Of a DNA stretch of 12,511 bases, positions 6,017 to 12,511 are shown in pieces (within the stretch, counting starts at the first letter, position 1; each line of letters opens with the position of its first letter). The DNA comes from Rhodoluna sp. (lineage in GTDB: Bacteria > Actinomycetota > Actinomycetes > Actinomycetales > Microbacteriaceae). A program made the translations under genes and the position numbers. The DNA lies in contig JALQVK010000112.1 of assembly GCA_023260375.1 (NCBI GenBank), positions 1-12,511 on the forward strand. Reading direction: 5' to 3'. Under the pieces are notes generated by a model. The model was not told the origin of the DNA. It saw only the letters and a list, made by a program, of their open reading frames with translations, and made no database searches.

Positions 6017-6907
6017 TTAGAAGTGCCAGGGAAAAGCCGACCAGTCTGGCTGGCGTCGCTGTAAAAATGCATCGCGGCCCTCGACCGCTTCGTCGGTTCC
6101 ATAGGCGAGGCGGGTGGCTTCGCCTGCGAAAATCTGCTGCCCGACCAGTCCGTCGTCGACTGCATTGAAGGCATACTTCAACATGCGGATCGACTGCGGG
6201 CTCTGAGCGAGGATTCGCTCGGCCCAAGCGATACCGGTCTTCTCAAGTTCGGCATGATCTACAACCGCGTTGATGACACCCATTTCGTAGGCACGTTGAG
6301 CGTTGTATTCATCGGCTAGGAAGAAGATTTCGCGGGCAAACTTTTGACCGACCTGACGAGCCAGATAAGCGCTGCCATAACCAGCATCAAACGAGCCAAC
6401 CGTGGCATCGGTCTGCTTGAACATGGCGTGCTCGCGCGAAGCGATGCTGAGATCGGCAATGACGTTTAGCGAGTGACCGCCGCCGGCTGCCCAGCCAGGC
6501 ACCAGGGCAATTACCACCTTTGGCATGAAACGAATTAGGCGCTGAACCTCAAGAATGTGAAGGCGCCCGCTGGAAGCCTTGCCATCCTGATACTCGTAGC
6601 CGTCTTTGCCTCGGACGCGCTGGTCTCCGCCAGAACAAAATGCCCAACCGCCGTCCTTTGGTGAAGGGCCGTTTCCAGTTAGTAAGACAACACCAACCTG
6701 AGAATCCTCGGCAGCGTGAAGCAGTACTCGGTTCAGTTCATCGACGGTCTGTGGTCGGAAGGCGTTACGAACCTCTGGGCGGTTGAAGGCAACGCGAACC
6801 ACTCCAAGCGAAACGTGGCGATGGTAAGTAATGTCGGTTAGTGCATCGAAGCCGTCGACGTCTTTCCAAGCGGATGCGTCGAAGATTTCGGAAACCTGAT
6901 TTGCCAT
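6017..6907 (-). CDS. menB: 1,4-Dihydroxy-2-naphthoyl-CoA synthase
   Basis: This crotonase-fold enzyme of 296 residues closes the second ring, converting o-succinylbenzoyl-CoA to 1,4-dihydroxy-2-naphthoyl-CoA. Visible hallmarks are FNRPEVRNAFRP (41-52), the oxyanion-hole segments CSGGDQRVRG (91-100) and PGWAAGGGHSL (137-147), and QTDATVGSFDAGYGSAYLAR (165-184). Asp167 occupies the place where bicarbonate-dependent MenB enzymes such as that of E. coli carry Gly, so this is predicted to be the Asp-containing, bicarbonate-independent class, like the mycobacterial enzyme. ATG 6907 has no ribosome site but follows a TAGTCT box by exactly 6 bases, so the message is probably leaderless. It is the first gene of menB-menE-menA, divergent from menC across 17 bases. 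Confidence 0.96.
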   Translation of the reverse strand: MANQVSEIFDASAWKDVDGFDALTDITYHRHVSLGVVRVAFNRPEVRNAFRPQTVDELNRVLLHAAEDSQVGVVLLTGNGPSPKDGGWAFCSGGDQRVRGKDGYEYQDGKASSGRLHILEVQRLIRFMPKVVIALVPGWAAGGGHSLNVIADLSIASREHAMFKQTDATVGSFDAGYGSAYLARQVGQKFAREIFFLADEYNAQRAYEMGVINAVVDHAELEKTGIAWAERILAQSPQSIRMLKYAFNAVDDGLVGQQIFAGEATRLAYGTDEAVEGRDAFLQRRQPDWSAFPWHF

Positions 6908-6912
6908 GCTTC

Positions 6913-6918
6913 TAGACT
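6913..6918 (+). promoter_or_regulatory. Putative -10 box for leaderless menC
   Basis: TAGACT is followed by 6 bases (AACAAT) and GTG 6925. The whole menB-menC gap is 17 bases, so the message can have almost no leader, and no ribosome site exists. No -35 match is evident inside menB. Confidence 0.6.
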
Positions 6919-6919
6919 A
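6914..6919 (-). promoter_or_regulatory. Putative -10 box for leaderless menB-menE-menA
   Basis: TAGTCT on the minus strand is followed by 6 bases (AGAAGC) and ATG 6907. It shares five base pairs with the oppositely directed menC box at 6913-6918. No -35 match is evident. Confidence 0.6.
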
Positions 6920-6924
6920 ACAAT

Positions 6925-7815
6925 GTGACCGTAACCCCGACCCTGTCAGAATTACTCGCCAGCGCGCGAGTGGTTAGTTTGCCAATGCGCACCAAGTTTC
7001 GCGGGTTGATGCATCGCGAGGCACTGCTGTTTGAAGGTGAAAACGGTTGGGCTGAATGGTCGCCATTTTTGGAATACGAAGATGATGAAGCGCGCATCTG
7101 GTTGCAGGCCGCAATTGATCAGGGCTTTGGGCCGAAGCGTGAGGTTGGCGAGGTCAAACTAAACGCAACCCTTCCAGCTGTCAACGGCGAACAAATCGCA
7201 CAGGTTCTGGCAATGTTCCCAGGGATGGACACCATCAAAATCAAGGTTGCCGAAAAAGGCCAAACCATCGAGCAAGACCTAGACCGAATCACCACGGTGC
7301 GAATTCTGAAACCGGAAGCAAAGCTTCGCCTGGATGCCAACGGAGGCTACAGCGTGGAGCAGGCACTCCGAGTTGCCGAAGAAGTTGGTGAACTCGATTA
7401 CTTCGAACAGCCCTGCGCCACCATCGGTGAGCTTGCCGAGTTACGAGCACGCCTGCACGGAGCAACCAGAATTGCAGCCGACGAATCGGTTCGTAAGGTC
7501 GAAGATCCGATGGCGGTCGTTTATGCCGGCGCTGCCGACGTCCTAGTTTTGAAAGCGCAGCCGCTTGGCGGAGTTACCCGCGCACTTGAAATTGCTCGCG
7601 AATGTGGGCTGCCGGTCACGGTCAGTAGTGCACTCGAAACCCCGATCGGAATTCACGCCGGGCTGACCTTTGCCTCGGCACTCGGTGGAACTACGGCTCA
7701 CGGTCTGGGAACGCTGTTCTTTTTCGAACGAGCCGACATCTTCAATAACGAAGTGTTGGCAAGCGAAGAGCGCCGCGAATGGTGGCTAGAGCGCCTCAAG
7801 CGCTGCTTTATTTGA
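6925..7815 (+). CDS. menC: o-Succinylbenzoate synthase
   Basis: This enolase-superfamily enzyme of 296 residues dehydrates SHCHC to 2-succinylbenzoate, the substrate of MenE. The metal and catalytic residues are visible: KIKV (K105 and K107), LDANGG (D137), YFEQP (E161), ADES (D186) and VLKAQPLGG (K210). The N-terminal capping domain (about 10-75) is short, as in other actinobacterial MenC. The start is GTG 6925; ATG at 6923 reads directly into a stop. A TAGACT box 6 bases before GTG implies a leaderless message. MenC stands alone on its strand, divergent from menB and overlapping the convergent ccsB by 8 bases. Racemase activity, found in some relatives, cannot be excluded, but the setting fits OSB synthase. 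Confidence 0.94.
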   Translation: MTVTPTLSELLASARVVSLPMRTKFRGLMHREALLFEGENGWAEWSPFLEYEDDEARIWLQAAIDQGFGPKREVGEVKLNATLPAVNGEQIAQVLAMFPGMDTIKIKVAEKGQTIEQDLDRITTVRILKPEAKLRLDANGGYSVEQALRVAEEVGELDYFEQPCATIGELAELRARLHGATRIAADESVRKVEDPMAVVYAGAADVLVLKAQPLGGVTRALEIARECGLPVTVSSALETPIGIHAGLTFASALGGTTAHGLGTLFFFERADIFNNEVLASEERREWWLERLKRCFI

Positions 7816-8722
7816 GGCCAGAGTAAACGTGCAGACCTTTGAAGAAAAGGTTCACGATTGTGAAGTTAAACAAGATTGCGGCAAAACCAACTAGCGACAA
7901 CCAGGCTGCGCGTGCGCCGGTCCAACCTCGAGTTGCCGTGGCGTGCAGATAGCCAGCGTAGATGGTCCAGATGATGAAGGTCCAGACCTCTTTGGTATCC
8001 CAGCCCCAATAGCGGTGCCAGGCACGTTCTGCCCAAACTGCTCCGGCCACCAAGGTGAAGGTCCAGAGAATAAAACCAATCATGTTGAACCGGTAAGAAA
8101 GGCTTTCAAGCTTTTTGCTCTCTGGGAAAACCGAAAGAACTCGCTTCACCAATTGCAGTGCCGGAGCCTTGGACTTCTTCAGCCGACCCCAGTTGCGAAG
8201 CAGATAGGCGACAGCGAGTGCTGCAGCGATGTTGAAGAACGCCGTTGCTAGAACCGCTACGGTCACGTGAATTACCAGCCAATAGCTCTGAAGGGCAGGC
8301 ATTAAGGTCTTGACCTGAACATAGAAGTTGGTGGTAGCGGCACCGAGCACCAGCAGAGCGAACCCGGTAACCAAAACTGCGATGACTCGAATTTCTTTTA
8401 CAAACCAGGCAAAGAGGAAGATTGCCACGATTACGAATGAACCGGTAATTGAAAATTCGTACATGTTCGCCCAAGGAACTCGGCTTGCCGCGACACCGCG
8501 CATCACCACGCCCGCGCCGTGGAACAAAACCGCGGTGATCAGAATGAATAGCGCCGAACGCTCCAACTTTGGGGCCGACTTCTGCATTTTCTTTGACGTC
8601 GAAGAAAGACGGGAAAGGTGCCAAACGAACACCAGAAAAGCGACTGTATAAATTGCCATAGCCGCGAAAATTGCGACCAGTGAATAACGGTCAAGGACCG
8701 GGTTTAGCATTACGTCTTTCAC
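7808..8722 (-). CDS. ccsB: Cytochrome c biogenesis protein CcsB (CcsA/ResC type)
   Basis: This integral membrane protein of 304 residues is half of the system II haem-handling and cytochrome c synthetase complex, partnering ResB. The family's Trp-rich WWD segment is clear (AWHRYWGWDTKEVWTF, 234-249). Conserved His residues lie in LFHG (H68), VIHVTV (H152), the WWD segment (H236) and YLHATA (H260), and are the expected haem ligands. Seven or eight hydrophobic helices are visible. GTG 8722 overlaps the resB stop as GTGA and is preceded by AGGAAG; an ATG four codons on (8710) is a possible alternative. It is the last gene of the five-gene unit and overlaps the 3' end of convergent menC by 8 bases. 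Confidence 0.94.
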   Translation of the reverse strand: MKDVMLNPVLDRYSLVAIFAAMAIYTVAFLVFVWHLSRLSSTSKKMQKSAPKLERSALFILITAVLFHGAGVVMRGVAASRVPWANMYEFSITGSFVIVAIFLFAWFVKEIRVIAVLVTGFALLVLGAATTNFYVQVKTLMPALQSYWLVIHVTVAVLATAFFNIAAALAVAYLLRNWGRLKKSKAPALQLVKRVLSVFPESKKLESLSYRFNMIGFILWTFTLVAGAVWAERAWHRYWGWDTKEVWTFIIWTIYAGYLHATATRGWTGARAAWLSLVGFAAILFNFTIVNLFFKGLHVYSGLK

Positions 8723-10263
8723 TTCTTCCTAACCTTCAGCCCCAAAACCAATTCTTCCAGAATTCCTTGAAGACGAGGATCATCGTTCTTGGCCATTCCA
8801 GCTAACTCATAACCGGTTTCGGTTTTACGAGCGAACACACGACGACGTGGGGTCAACAAGGAAGTTATTAGACCGATGAACGCCAAGACCGCGAAAAGGA
8901 AAATCCAAACCTGCATCGGGTTGTAGTCAATGTCGAGCGATGCGTAACGCTTCAGGCCGTCCCAGGTAACGGTTCCGAGCTCCTGTGGAAGCTGCTTGGT
9001 TTCACCCAGTTCCAAAGTGAGCGCCTTGGTTCCAGACTTACCGCCGGCCACCTGCTTCAGACCGTGCACCTGTAAAGAGAACACGTTTGAAGGAATTCCA
9101 TTATCGAGACCTAGGTCGCCAACGTAAACGTTCATCGAAACCAACGGGTCGACCGGTGCTGGGTAGCCAGATGTGAACGCGCCGGTTTTCAAGACTGCCT
9201 TGGTTGGGTAGAAAAACGAGAGCACACCGAACTGATTTGGTTTGGCGTCGGGAAGTTTAATAACGCCGAGCGAGGTGTAGTTGGCGTCCTGTGGCATGTA
9301 AATTACGGGACCTGAGAACGAAATGTTTCCGTCTTTGTCGCGGAAAGTTAGGACCGGCGCATATCCGTTGCCGGTTAGATAAATGTTGGCACCTGGAGCT
9401 TCCAGCGGATAGTTAACTCTGATTTTGCTGGCGACCGGCTTAGACGTTGGAGTTTCACGCAACGAAACGAAGGCCTCAAAATCTAGTGGCGTACCGATGT
9501 TGGTTTTGTTGCGTAGGTCGAAAGTGGCCACAAACTTATCTAGCTTTACGTTGAACGGTTGCAAAGTTTTTGAATCAAACCAAACACCAGGAGAGAACGA
9601 GTCGTAGCCGGCAAGGTTGTTCACAAACGATTCGCCCTCAACGAGAACGCGCTGACCCGAAAAACTGGTAGCCCCGCCAATACCAACCGAAATCAAAACT
9701 CCGATCAGCGAGACGTGGAAGAGCAAGTTTCCGGTTTCCCGAACATAACCTTTCTCGGCAGAAACCGAGGTCTTGGTTACCTTTACCCGAAAACGCATTC
9801 GGCGAAGTTGTTCGGCGAAGTTTTCAAGCACTCCGGCTTGCTTCGAAGGCTTAGCCAGATATGCGGGGAAACGTTTCAGACTGCGCGGGGTATCAATCGG
9901 TTCGCTTCTGAGTGCGTCCCAGTGGTGACGAGTTCGCGGAAGCACACAACCAATCAGCGAAATGAAAAGTAGCAGGTAAATCGAAGAGAACCAGGCCGAA
10001 GAATAAACATCGAAAGCCTGAAGTTTGTCGAGCGTAGGAGCCGTGGTTGGATTGGCTTGGAAATAAGCGGTTACCCCGTTTGGGTCGGAAGAGCGCTGTG
10101 GCAGCAGCGAACCAGGGATGGCGGCAACAGCTAAAAGTAGCAGCAAAAGTAGCGCCGTTCGCATGCTGGTGATTTGGCCCCAAATCCAGCGGGCCCAGCC
10201 AGCCGGACCTAGTTTGGGTGAACGAATTTCGTCACCGTGAGTTACATCAGAGCGCAGGGACAT
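8719..10263 (-). CDS. resB: Cytochrome c biogenesis protein ResB (Ccs1)
   Basis: This 514-residue membrane protein is the ResB/Ccs1 partner of CcsB in system II cytochrome c maturation. Topology matches the family: helices at about 34-56, 90-108 and 178-198, a large extracytoplasmic domain (about 200-450), and a last helix (about 452-472) followed by a cytosolic tail. His183 in the third helix ([11 protein letters not shown]) is at the position of a conserved haem-ligand His. IPGSLLPQR (49-57) is a typical motif after the first helix. ATG 10263 is preceded by AGGAGGTGA and overlaps the end of ccdA by 17 bases; its stop overlaps the ccsB start by 4. Length and order agree with the mycobacterial Rv0528-like genes. 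Confidence 0.95.
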   Translation of the reverse strand: MSLRSDVTHGDEIRSPKLGPAGWARWIWGQITSMRTALLLLLLLAVAAIPGSLLPQRSSDPNGVTAYFQANPTTAPTLDKLQAFDVYSSAWFSSIYLLLFISLIGCVLPRTRHHWDALRSEPIDTPRSLKRFPAYLAKPSKQAGVLENFAEQLRRMRFRVKVTKTSVSAEKGYVRETGNLLFHVSLIGVLISVGIGGATSFSGQRVLVEGESFVNNLAGYDSFSPGVWFDSKTLQPFNVKLDKFVATFDLRNKTNIGTPLDFEAFVSLRETPTSKPVASKIRVNYPLEAPGANIYLTGNGYAPVLTFRDKDGNISFSGPVIYMPQDANYTSLGVIKLPDAKPNQFGVLSFFYPTKAVLKTGAFTSGYPAPVDPLVSMNVYVGDLGLDNGIPSNVFSLQVHGLKQVAGGKSGTKALTLELGETKQLPQELGTVTWDGLKRYASLDIDYNPMQVWIFLFAVLAFIGLITSLLTPRRRVFARKTETGYELAGMAKNDDPRLQGILEELVLGLKVRKK

Positions 10264-10960
10264 AGCTACCAGTCACCTCCTGCAACCAAGAAACCAATGA
10301 AGCCCAAAGCCCGAAAGCCATTAGCAAACCTAGGACGACCAGTAAGCCGCCGCCAATCAGATTGAAAGTGCGAATGTGCTTCTTTACGAAGGCTACCGAG
10401 TTGGTAGCCCAGCCAAAACCGAAGGCCATAAAAATAAAGGGAAGACCGATACCGATGGTGAAGGCGATAGCCAACAAAATTCCGCGACCGGCATTTGCCT
10501 GATCTAGCGAAAGTGCCAATACTGCAGAGAGGGTTGGACCAATGCAGGGAGTCCAGCCGAGACCGAAAGCGACTCCAAGAAGTGGGGCGCTCCAAATTCC
10601 AAGTTTTGGTGACACCTGCATGCGCAAAGAGCGCTGCAAAAACCCAAACTGACCAACCATGACCAGACCGAGCAGAGCAATCAACACACCGAGGACTCGC
10701 TGCACGATTTGCATCGACGAAACCGCTAGCCCAAGTGAACCCGCGAGCGCGCCGAGAAAAACGAATACAGTTCCAAAACCTAGAACAAACAAAACCGAGC
10801 CAAGCACAACGCGCGAACGGCTAGATGCAAAACCGCCCACAAAACTCAAGTAACCAGGAATTAGCGGAAGGATGCACGGCGAGAGGAACGAAACCAATCC
10901 GGCCAGAAGCGCAACCGGCAAAGCTGCCAGAAGCGATCCGTCGAGAATGATTCCCTGCAT
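10247..10960 (-). CDS. ccdA: Cytochrome c biogenesis thiol-disulfide transporter CcdA
   Basis: This 237-residue polytopic membrane protein of the DsbD/CcdA family passes electrons from cytosolic thioredoxin to extracytoplasmic thiols. Six hydrophobic helices are visible. The two redox Cys are in the expected contexts: [12 protein letters not shown] (C29) and [10 protein letters not shown] (C139). ATG 10960 lies 2 bases after the tlpA stop with GAAGGG 6 bases upstream. Its 3' end overlaps resB by 17 bases. The likely partner is the TlpA-like lipoprotein encoded just upstream, which would then keep apocytochrome c haem-binding Cys reduced for ResB/CcsB. A perfect 7-bp inverted repeat lies within the coding sequence at 10391-10409. 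Confidence 0.95.
   Translation of the reverse strand: MQGIILDGSLLAALPVALLAGLVSFLSPCILPLIPGYLSFVGGFASSRSRVVLGSVLFVLGFGTVFVFLGALAGSLGLAVSSMQIVQRVLGVLIALLGLVMVGQFGFLQRSLRMQVSPKLGIWSAPLLGVAFGLGWTPCIGPTLSAVLALSLDQANAGRGILLAIAFTIGIGLPFIFMAFGFGWATNSVAFVKKHIRTFNLIGGGLLVVLGLLMAFGLWASLVSWLQEVTGSYVPAL
10273..10281 (-). promoter_or_regulatory. Strong ribosome site of resB inside ccdA
   Basis: AGGAGGTGA on the minus strand is a full match to the 16S rRNA anti-Shine-Dalgarno end. It precedes ATG 10263 by 9 bases and supports initiation of resB inside the last codons of ccdA. Confidence 0.7.
10391..10409. repeat. Perfect 7-bp inverted repeat within ccdA
   Basis: GGCTACC, five bases, then GGTAGCC. The hairpin would form in the ccdA transcript. 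It lies in frame in coding sequence with no T-tract, so a terminator is unlikely and chance is a fair explanation. Confidence 0.5.
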
Positions 10961-10962
10961 TG

Positions 10963-11541
10963 CTAACCCTTCAGAGCGGTGTCGATGAGGCTGCGAAGTG
11001 TGCTCGGTTCGAATCGTCCCAGCACACGGGAAGTTACTTCACCCTTGGCGTTGATCACCAAAGTAGTTGGAACAGCCGATGGTGAAACAACTCCGGTGTA
11101 GGCCTGAACCACGGCACCGGTTTCGATATCCATCACCGATGGGTAGTTGAGTTTGTGAGTGCGAGCGAAAGCTAATGCGGTTGGTGCGGTATCGCGAACA
11201 TTCACTCCGACCACATACACACCCTTGGCTTCGTAGGTGGAAGCAATCTTGGCAAGGTCTGGAGTTTCGGCACGGCACGGTGCACACCCTGCGTACCAGA
11301 AGTTCAAAACCGTGACATGCCCGAGCAGTGAATCGGAACTGATTATCTGCCCATCGAAGGTGGTTGAAGTCCACTTTTCACCAACCGACTTTTGTCCGTT
11401 GAATTCGGTCACCGAACCGTCGCCGGAAATGTAGTTCTTGTTAGTTCCACTTCTGAACTGGTCGGCCAGCGGGTCTGAGGCACAAGCCGAAAGGCTGAGC
11501 ATAAGGGCCATCGAGACGGCCACGGCTGCTAGGCGCTTCAT
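10963..11541 (-). CDS. TlpA/ResA-like thioredoxin-fold lipoprotein
   Basis: This 192-residue protein has a lipoprotein signal peptide (MKRLAAVA, hydrophobic core, lipobox LSAC with C20), so it should be anchored to the outer face of the membrane. The thioredoxin fold begins at about residue 52. The active site is [11 protein letters not shown] with redox pair C86/C89, and AVPTT (156-160) supplies the cis-proline. TlpA/ResA proteins reduce the haem-binding Cys pair of apocytochrome c. ATG 11541 overlaps the upstream phosphatase stop as ATGA and follows AGAGG by 6 bases; ccdA begins 2 bases after its stop. The gene order equals that of the mycobacterial Rv0525-Rv0529 block, making a role in cytochrome c maturation likely. 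Confidence 0.93.
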   Translation of the reverse strand: MKRLAAVAVSMALMLSLSACASDPLADQFRSGTNKNYISGDGSVTEFNGQKSVGEKWTSTTFDGQIISSDSLLGHVTVLNFWYAGCAPCRAETPDLAKIASTYEAKGVYVVGVNVRDTAPTALAFARTHKLNYPSVMDIETGAVVQAYTGVVSPSAVPTTLVINAKGEVTSRVLGRFEPSTLRSLIDTALKG

Positions 11542-12173
11542 ACCGCACCTCTATCGACTCTGGCCAAATCAGCCGCTGGTTCGCGGTAGTCGACCTCGTG
11601 GAATTTGCCGTCGACGTATTCAAAACTGGTGATGCTGGAGAGTGCACAACGACGCTTGGACGGATTATGTGCCAAACGCGCTCCGGAAAGGTGACGGTGA
11701 ACCATCCAAATTGGTAACTGGTGAGTAACCATGACGACTTCACCTCCGGTGACCGATTCGGCAGCATCGGTCATGGCTTCCATCATTCGCTGAACCACCG
11801 AAACGTAACTCTCCCCCCAAGACGGCTGCATTGGGTTACGGAGGTGAAAGACCAGCTGAGGGCGAAGTAGCACTGTGGCAGCCGTTACCTTACGACCCTC
11901 GAAGAAGTTGTAGGGCTCAATGATTCGCTCATCCAAATCTGGTTCCGAGTCGAAAAGCTTGGCGATTGGTTCGGCCGATTGCCGGGTTCGAAGTAGTGGT
12001 GAAACTACCAACTTGGCTGGTTTCACACCGGAATCTTTTAGAGCCAGCGCCGCCGCTTCAGCCATTTTCTTGCCGTTTTCACTCAGGTGAAAGTGTGGAA
12101 GACGACCATACAAAACGCCACCTGGGTTATGTACTTCACCGTGGCGTACCAGGTGAACGTGGGTGGCGGGCAT
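11538..12173 (-). CDS. Histidine phosphatase family protein (phosphoglycerate mutase-like)
   Basis: This 211-residue protein is of the branch-1 histidine phosphatase superfamily. Catalytic motifs are LVRHGEV (R10, H11, G12), SPLLRTRQSAEP (58-69), GESY (E121, probable acid/base) and VTHQLP (H151). The substrate is unknown; the family includes phosphoglycerate mutases and many small-molecule phosphatases, and this length and divergence favour a phosphatase. It heads the unit tlpA-ccdA-resB-ccsB and overlaps tlpA by 4 bases. The same association occurs in mycobacteria (Rv0525), so a link to cytochrome c or haem metabolism has some support but no known mechanism. ATG 12173 follows a TAGAAT box by 6 bases, suggesting a leaderless message. 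Confidence 0.9.
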   Translation of the reverse strand: MPATHVHLVRHGEVHNPGGVLYGRLPHFHLSENGKKMAEAAALALKDSGVKPAKLVVSPLLRTRQSAEPIAKLFDSEPDLDERIIEPYNFFEGRKVTAATVLLRPQLVFHLRNPMQPSWGESYVSVVQRMMEAMTDAAESVTGGEVVMVTHQLPIWMVHRHLSGARLAHNPSKRRCALSSITSFEYVDGKFHEVDYREPAADLARVDRGAV

Positions 12174-12179
12174 ACCTTC

Positions 12180-12185
12180 ATTCTA
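12180..12185 (-). promoter_or_regulatory. Putative -10 box for the leaderless phosphatase-ccs operon
   Basis: TAGAAT on the minus strand is followed by 6 bases (GAAGGT) and ATG 12173. The GAAGG resembles a ribosome site but ends one base before ATG, too close to work, which favours leaderless initiation. Confidence 0.5.
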
Positions 12186-12193
12186 CCCTCCGC

Positions 12194-12199
12194 TAAACT
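12194..12199 (+). promoter_or_regulatory. Putative -10 box for aspS
   Basis: TAAACT would start transcription near 12206 and give a leader of about 45 bases. No -35 match is evident. It lies back to back with the phosphatase box at 12180-12185, 8 bases apart. Confidence 0.4.
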
Positions 12200-12200
12200 T

Positions 12201-12227
12201 GTGAAATCAGGGCATCAGCCCCTTCAC
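12201..12227 (+). other. Hairpin in the aspS leader region
   Basis: GTGAA (12201-12205) pairs with TTCAC (12223-12227) and GGGC (12210-12213) with GCCC (12218-12221) around an ATCA loop, with an asymmetric internal loop between. No T-tract follows and 23 bases remain to the aspS ATG. If transcription starts near 12206 the outer strand would be missing, leaving only the weak inner stem. No known riboswitch or T-box pattern is recognised. Confidence 0.35.
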
Positions 12228-12250
12228 AGCAACTAATAAGCAAGGTAGAA

Positions 12251-12511
12251 ATGCGCGAACGCACCCTAGTCAAAGACCTAGCAGCCCGCACCGACGGCCC
12301 AGTAACTCTGGGCGGTTGGGTAGAAAAGCTTCGCGATCAAAAGCGCATCCAGTTCATCATCTTGCGCGATGAGACCGGCGATGTTCAGGTCACCTACCCT
12401 CGCCCAGTGGTCGACGACCAGCCAGGTGAGGACGACGCTCTTGCAGCCAAGGTTTCTACCCTGACCAACGGCCCCTTCGTTTGGATCACCGGCCGACTAG
12501 TGCACGACGAG
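12251..12511 (+). CDS. aspS: Aspartate-tRNA ligase, archaeal-type (probably Asp/Asn), 5' part
   Basis: Only the first 87 residues are present; the gene runs off the window. They form the anticodon-binding OB fold: VTLGGWVEKLRDQKRIQFII (18-37), LRDETGDVQVTYPRP (38-52) and VWITGRL. The usual bacterial AspRS N-terminus carries an HRRRDHGG-like motif after GWV; here KLRDQKRIQF replaces it, matching the shorter archaeal/eukaryotic-type AspRS. In bacteria that type is often non-discriminating, charging tRNA-Asp and tRNA-Asn, with the Asp-tRNA-Asn then amidated by GatCAB. ATG 12251 is preceded by AAGG 5-8 bases away. It is divergent from the histidine phosphatase across 77 bases. The catalytic domain lies outside the window, so tRNA specificity cannot be judged. 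Confidence 0.88.
   Translation, partial: MRERTLVKDLAARTDGPVTLGGWVEKLRDQKRIQFIILRDETGDVQVTYPRPVVDDQPGEDDALAAKVSTLTNGPFVWITGRLVHDE

Noticed and set aside
8106..8624. 172-residue minus-strand reading in another frame of ccsB
   Set aside because: It overlaps the multi-helix CcsB frame, has no membrane pattern or family motif, and is Arg/Ser/Gly-rich like an out-of-frame translation.
1..12511. CRISPR array, insertion sequence, prophage, toxin-antitoxin or other defence genes
   Set aside because: No regularly spaced direct repeats, transposase or integrase motifs, or defence-type domains were seen; all sizeable genes are housekeeping or small conserved proteins of even composition.

Overview
The window looks like a piece of a streamlined actinobacterial chromosome, most likely Microbacteriaceae. 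By eye the GC is moderate (near 50-55%), lower than most of that family, which would suit a small freshwater lineage such as the Luna/Rhodoluna/Aquiluna group. That placement is inference. It rests on the compact actinobacterial-type men enzymes, the small DUF4229 and PLDc_N membrane proteins among the men genes, a cytochrome c maturation operon in the mycobacterial order (histidine phosphatase, TlpA, CcdA, ResB, CcsB), and an archaeal-type aspS.

Layout. 61-672 (-): a secreted or membrane-anchored protein of unknown function. 793-1995 (+): menF. 1987-3838 (-): PLDc_N protein then menD. 3874-4107 (+): DUF4229 protein. 4104-6907 (-): menB, menE, menA. 6925-7815 (+): menC. 7808-12173 (-): histidine phosphatase, tlpA, ccdA, resB, ccsB. 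12251 to the window end (+): start of aspS. No RNA gene, insertion sequence, phage gene or CRISPR array was seen, and no gene-free stretch exceeds about 120 bases.

Function. MenF, MenD, MenC, MenE, MenB and MenA carry chorismate to demethylmenaquinone. MenH (SHCHC synthase) and MenG (final methylation) are not here. The second operon delivers reductant across the membrane (CcdA to TlpA) and attaches haem to c-type cytochromes (ResB/CcsB). Together the two blocks supply the quinone and the cytochrome c of a menaquinol-based respiratory chain.

The gene content is ordinary. The most interesting signal is architectural. The genes alternate strand in short units, and every convergent pair overlaps at its stop codons (9, 4 and 8 bp). 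At divergent junctions the gap is only 17-77 bp, and TANNNT boxes lie 6-7 nt before start codons, as expected for leaderless transcripts. The 17-bp menB/menC gap carries two overlapping, oppositely directed -10 boxes, each exactly 6 nt from its start codon. I found no convincing undescribed biological system beyond this promoter layout and the uncharacterised small membrane proteins.
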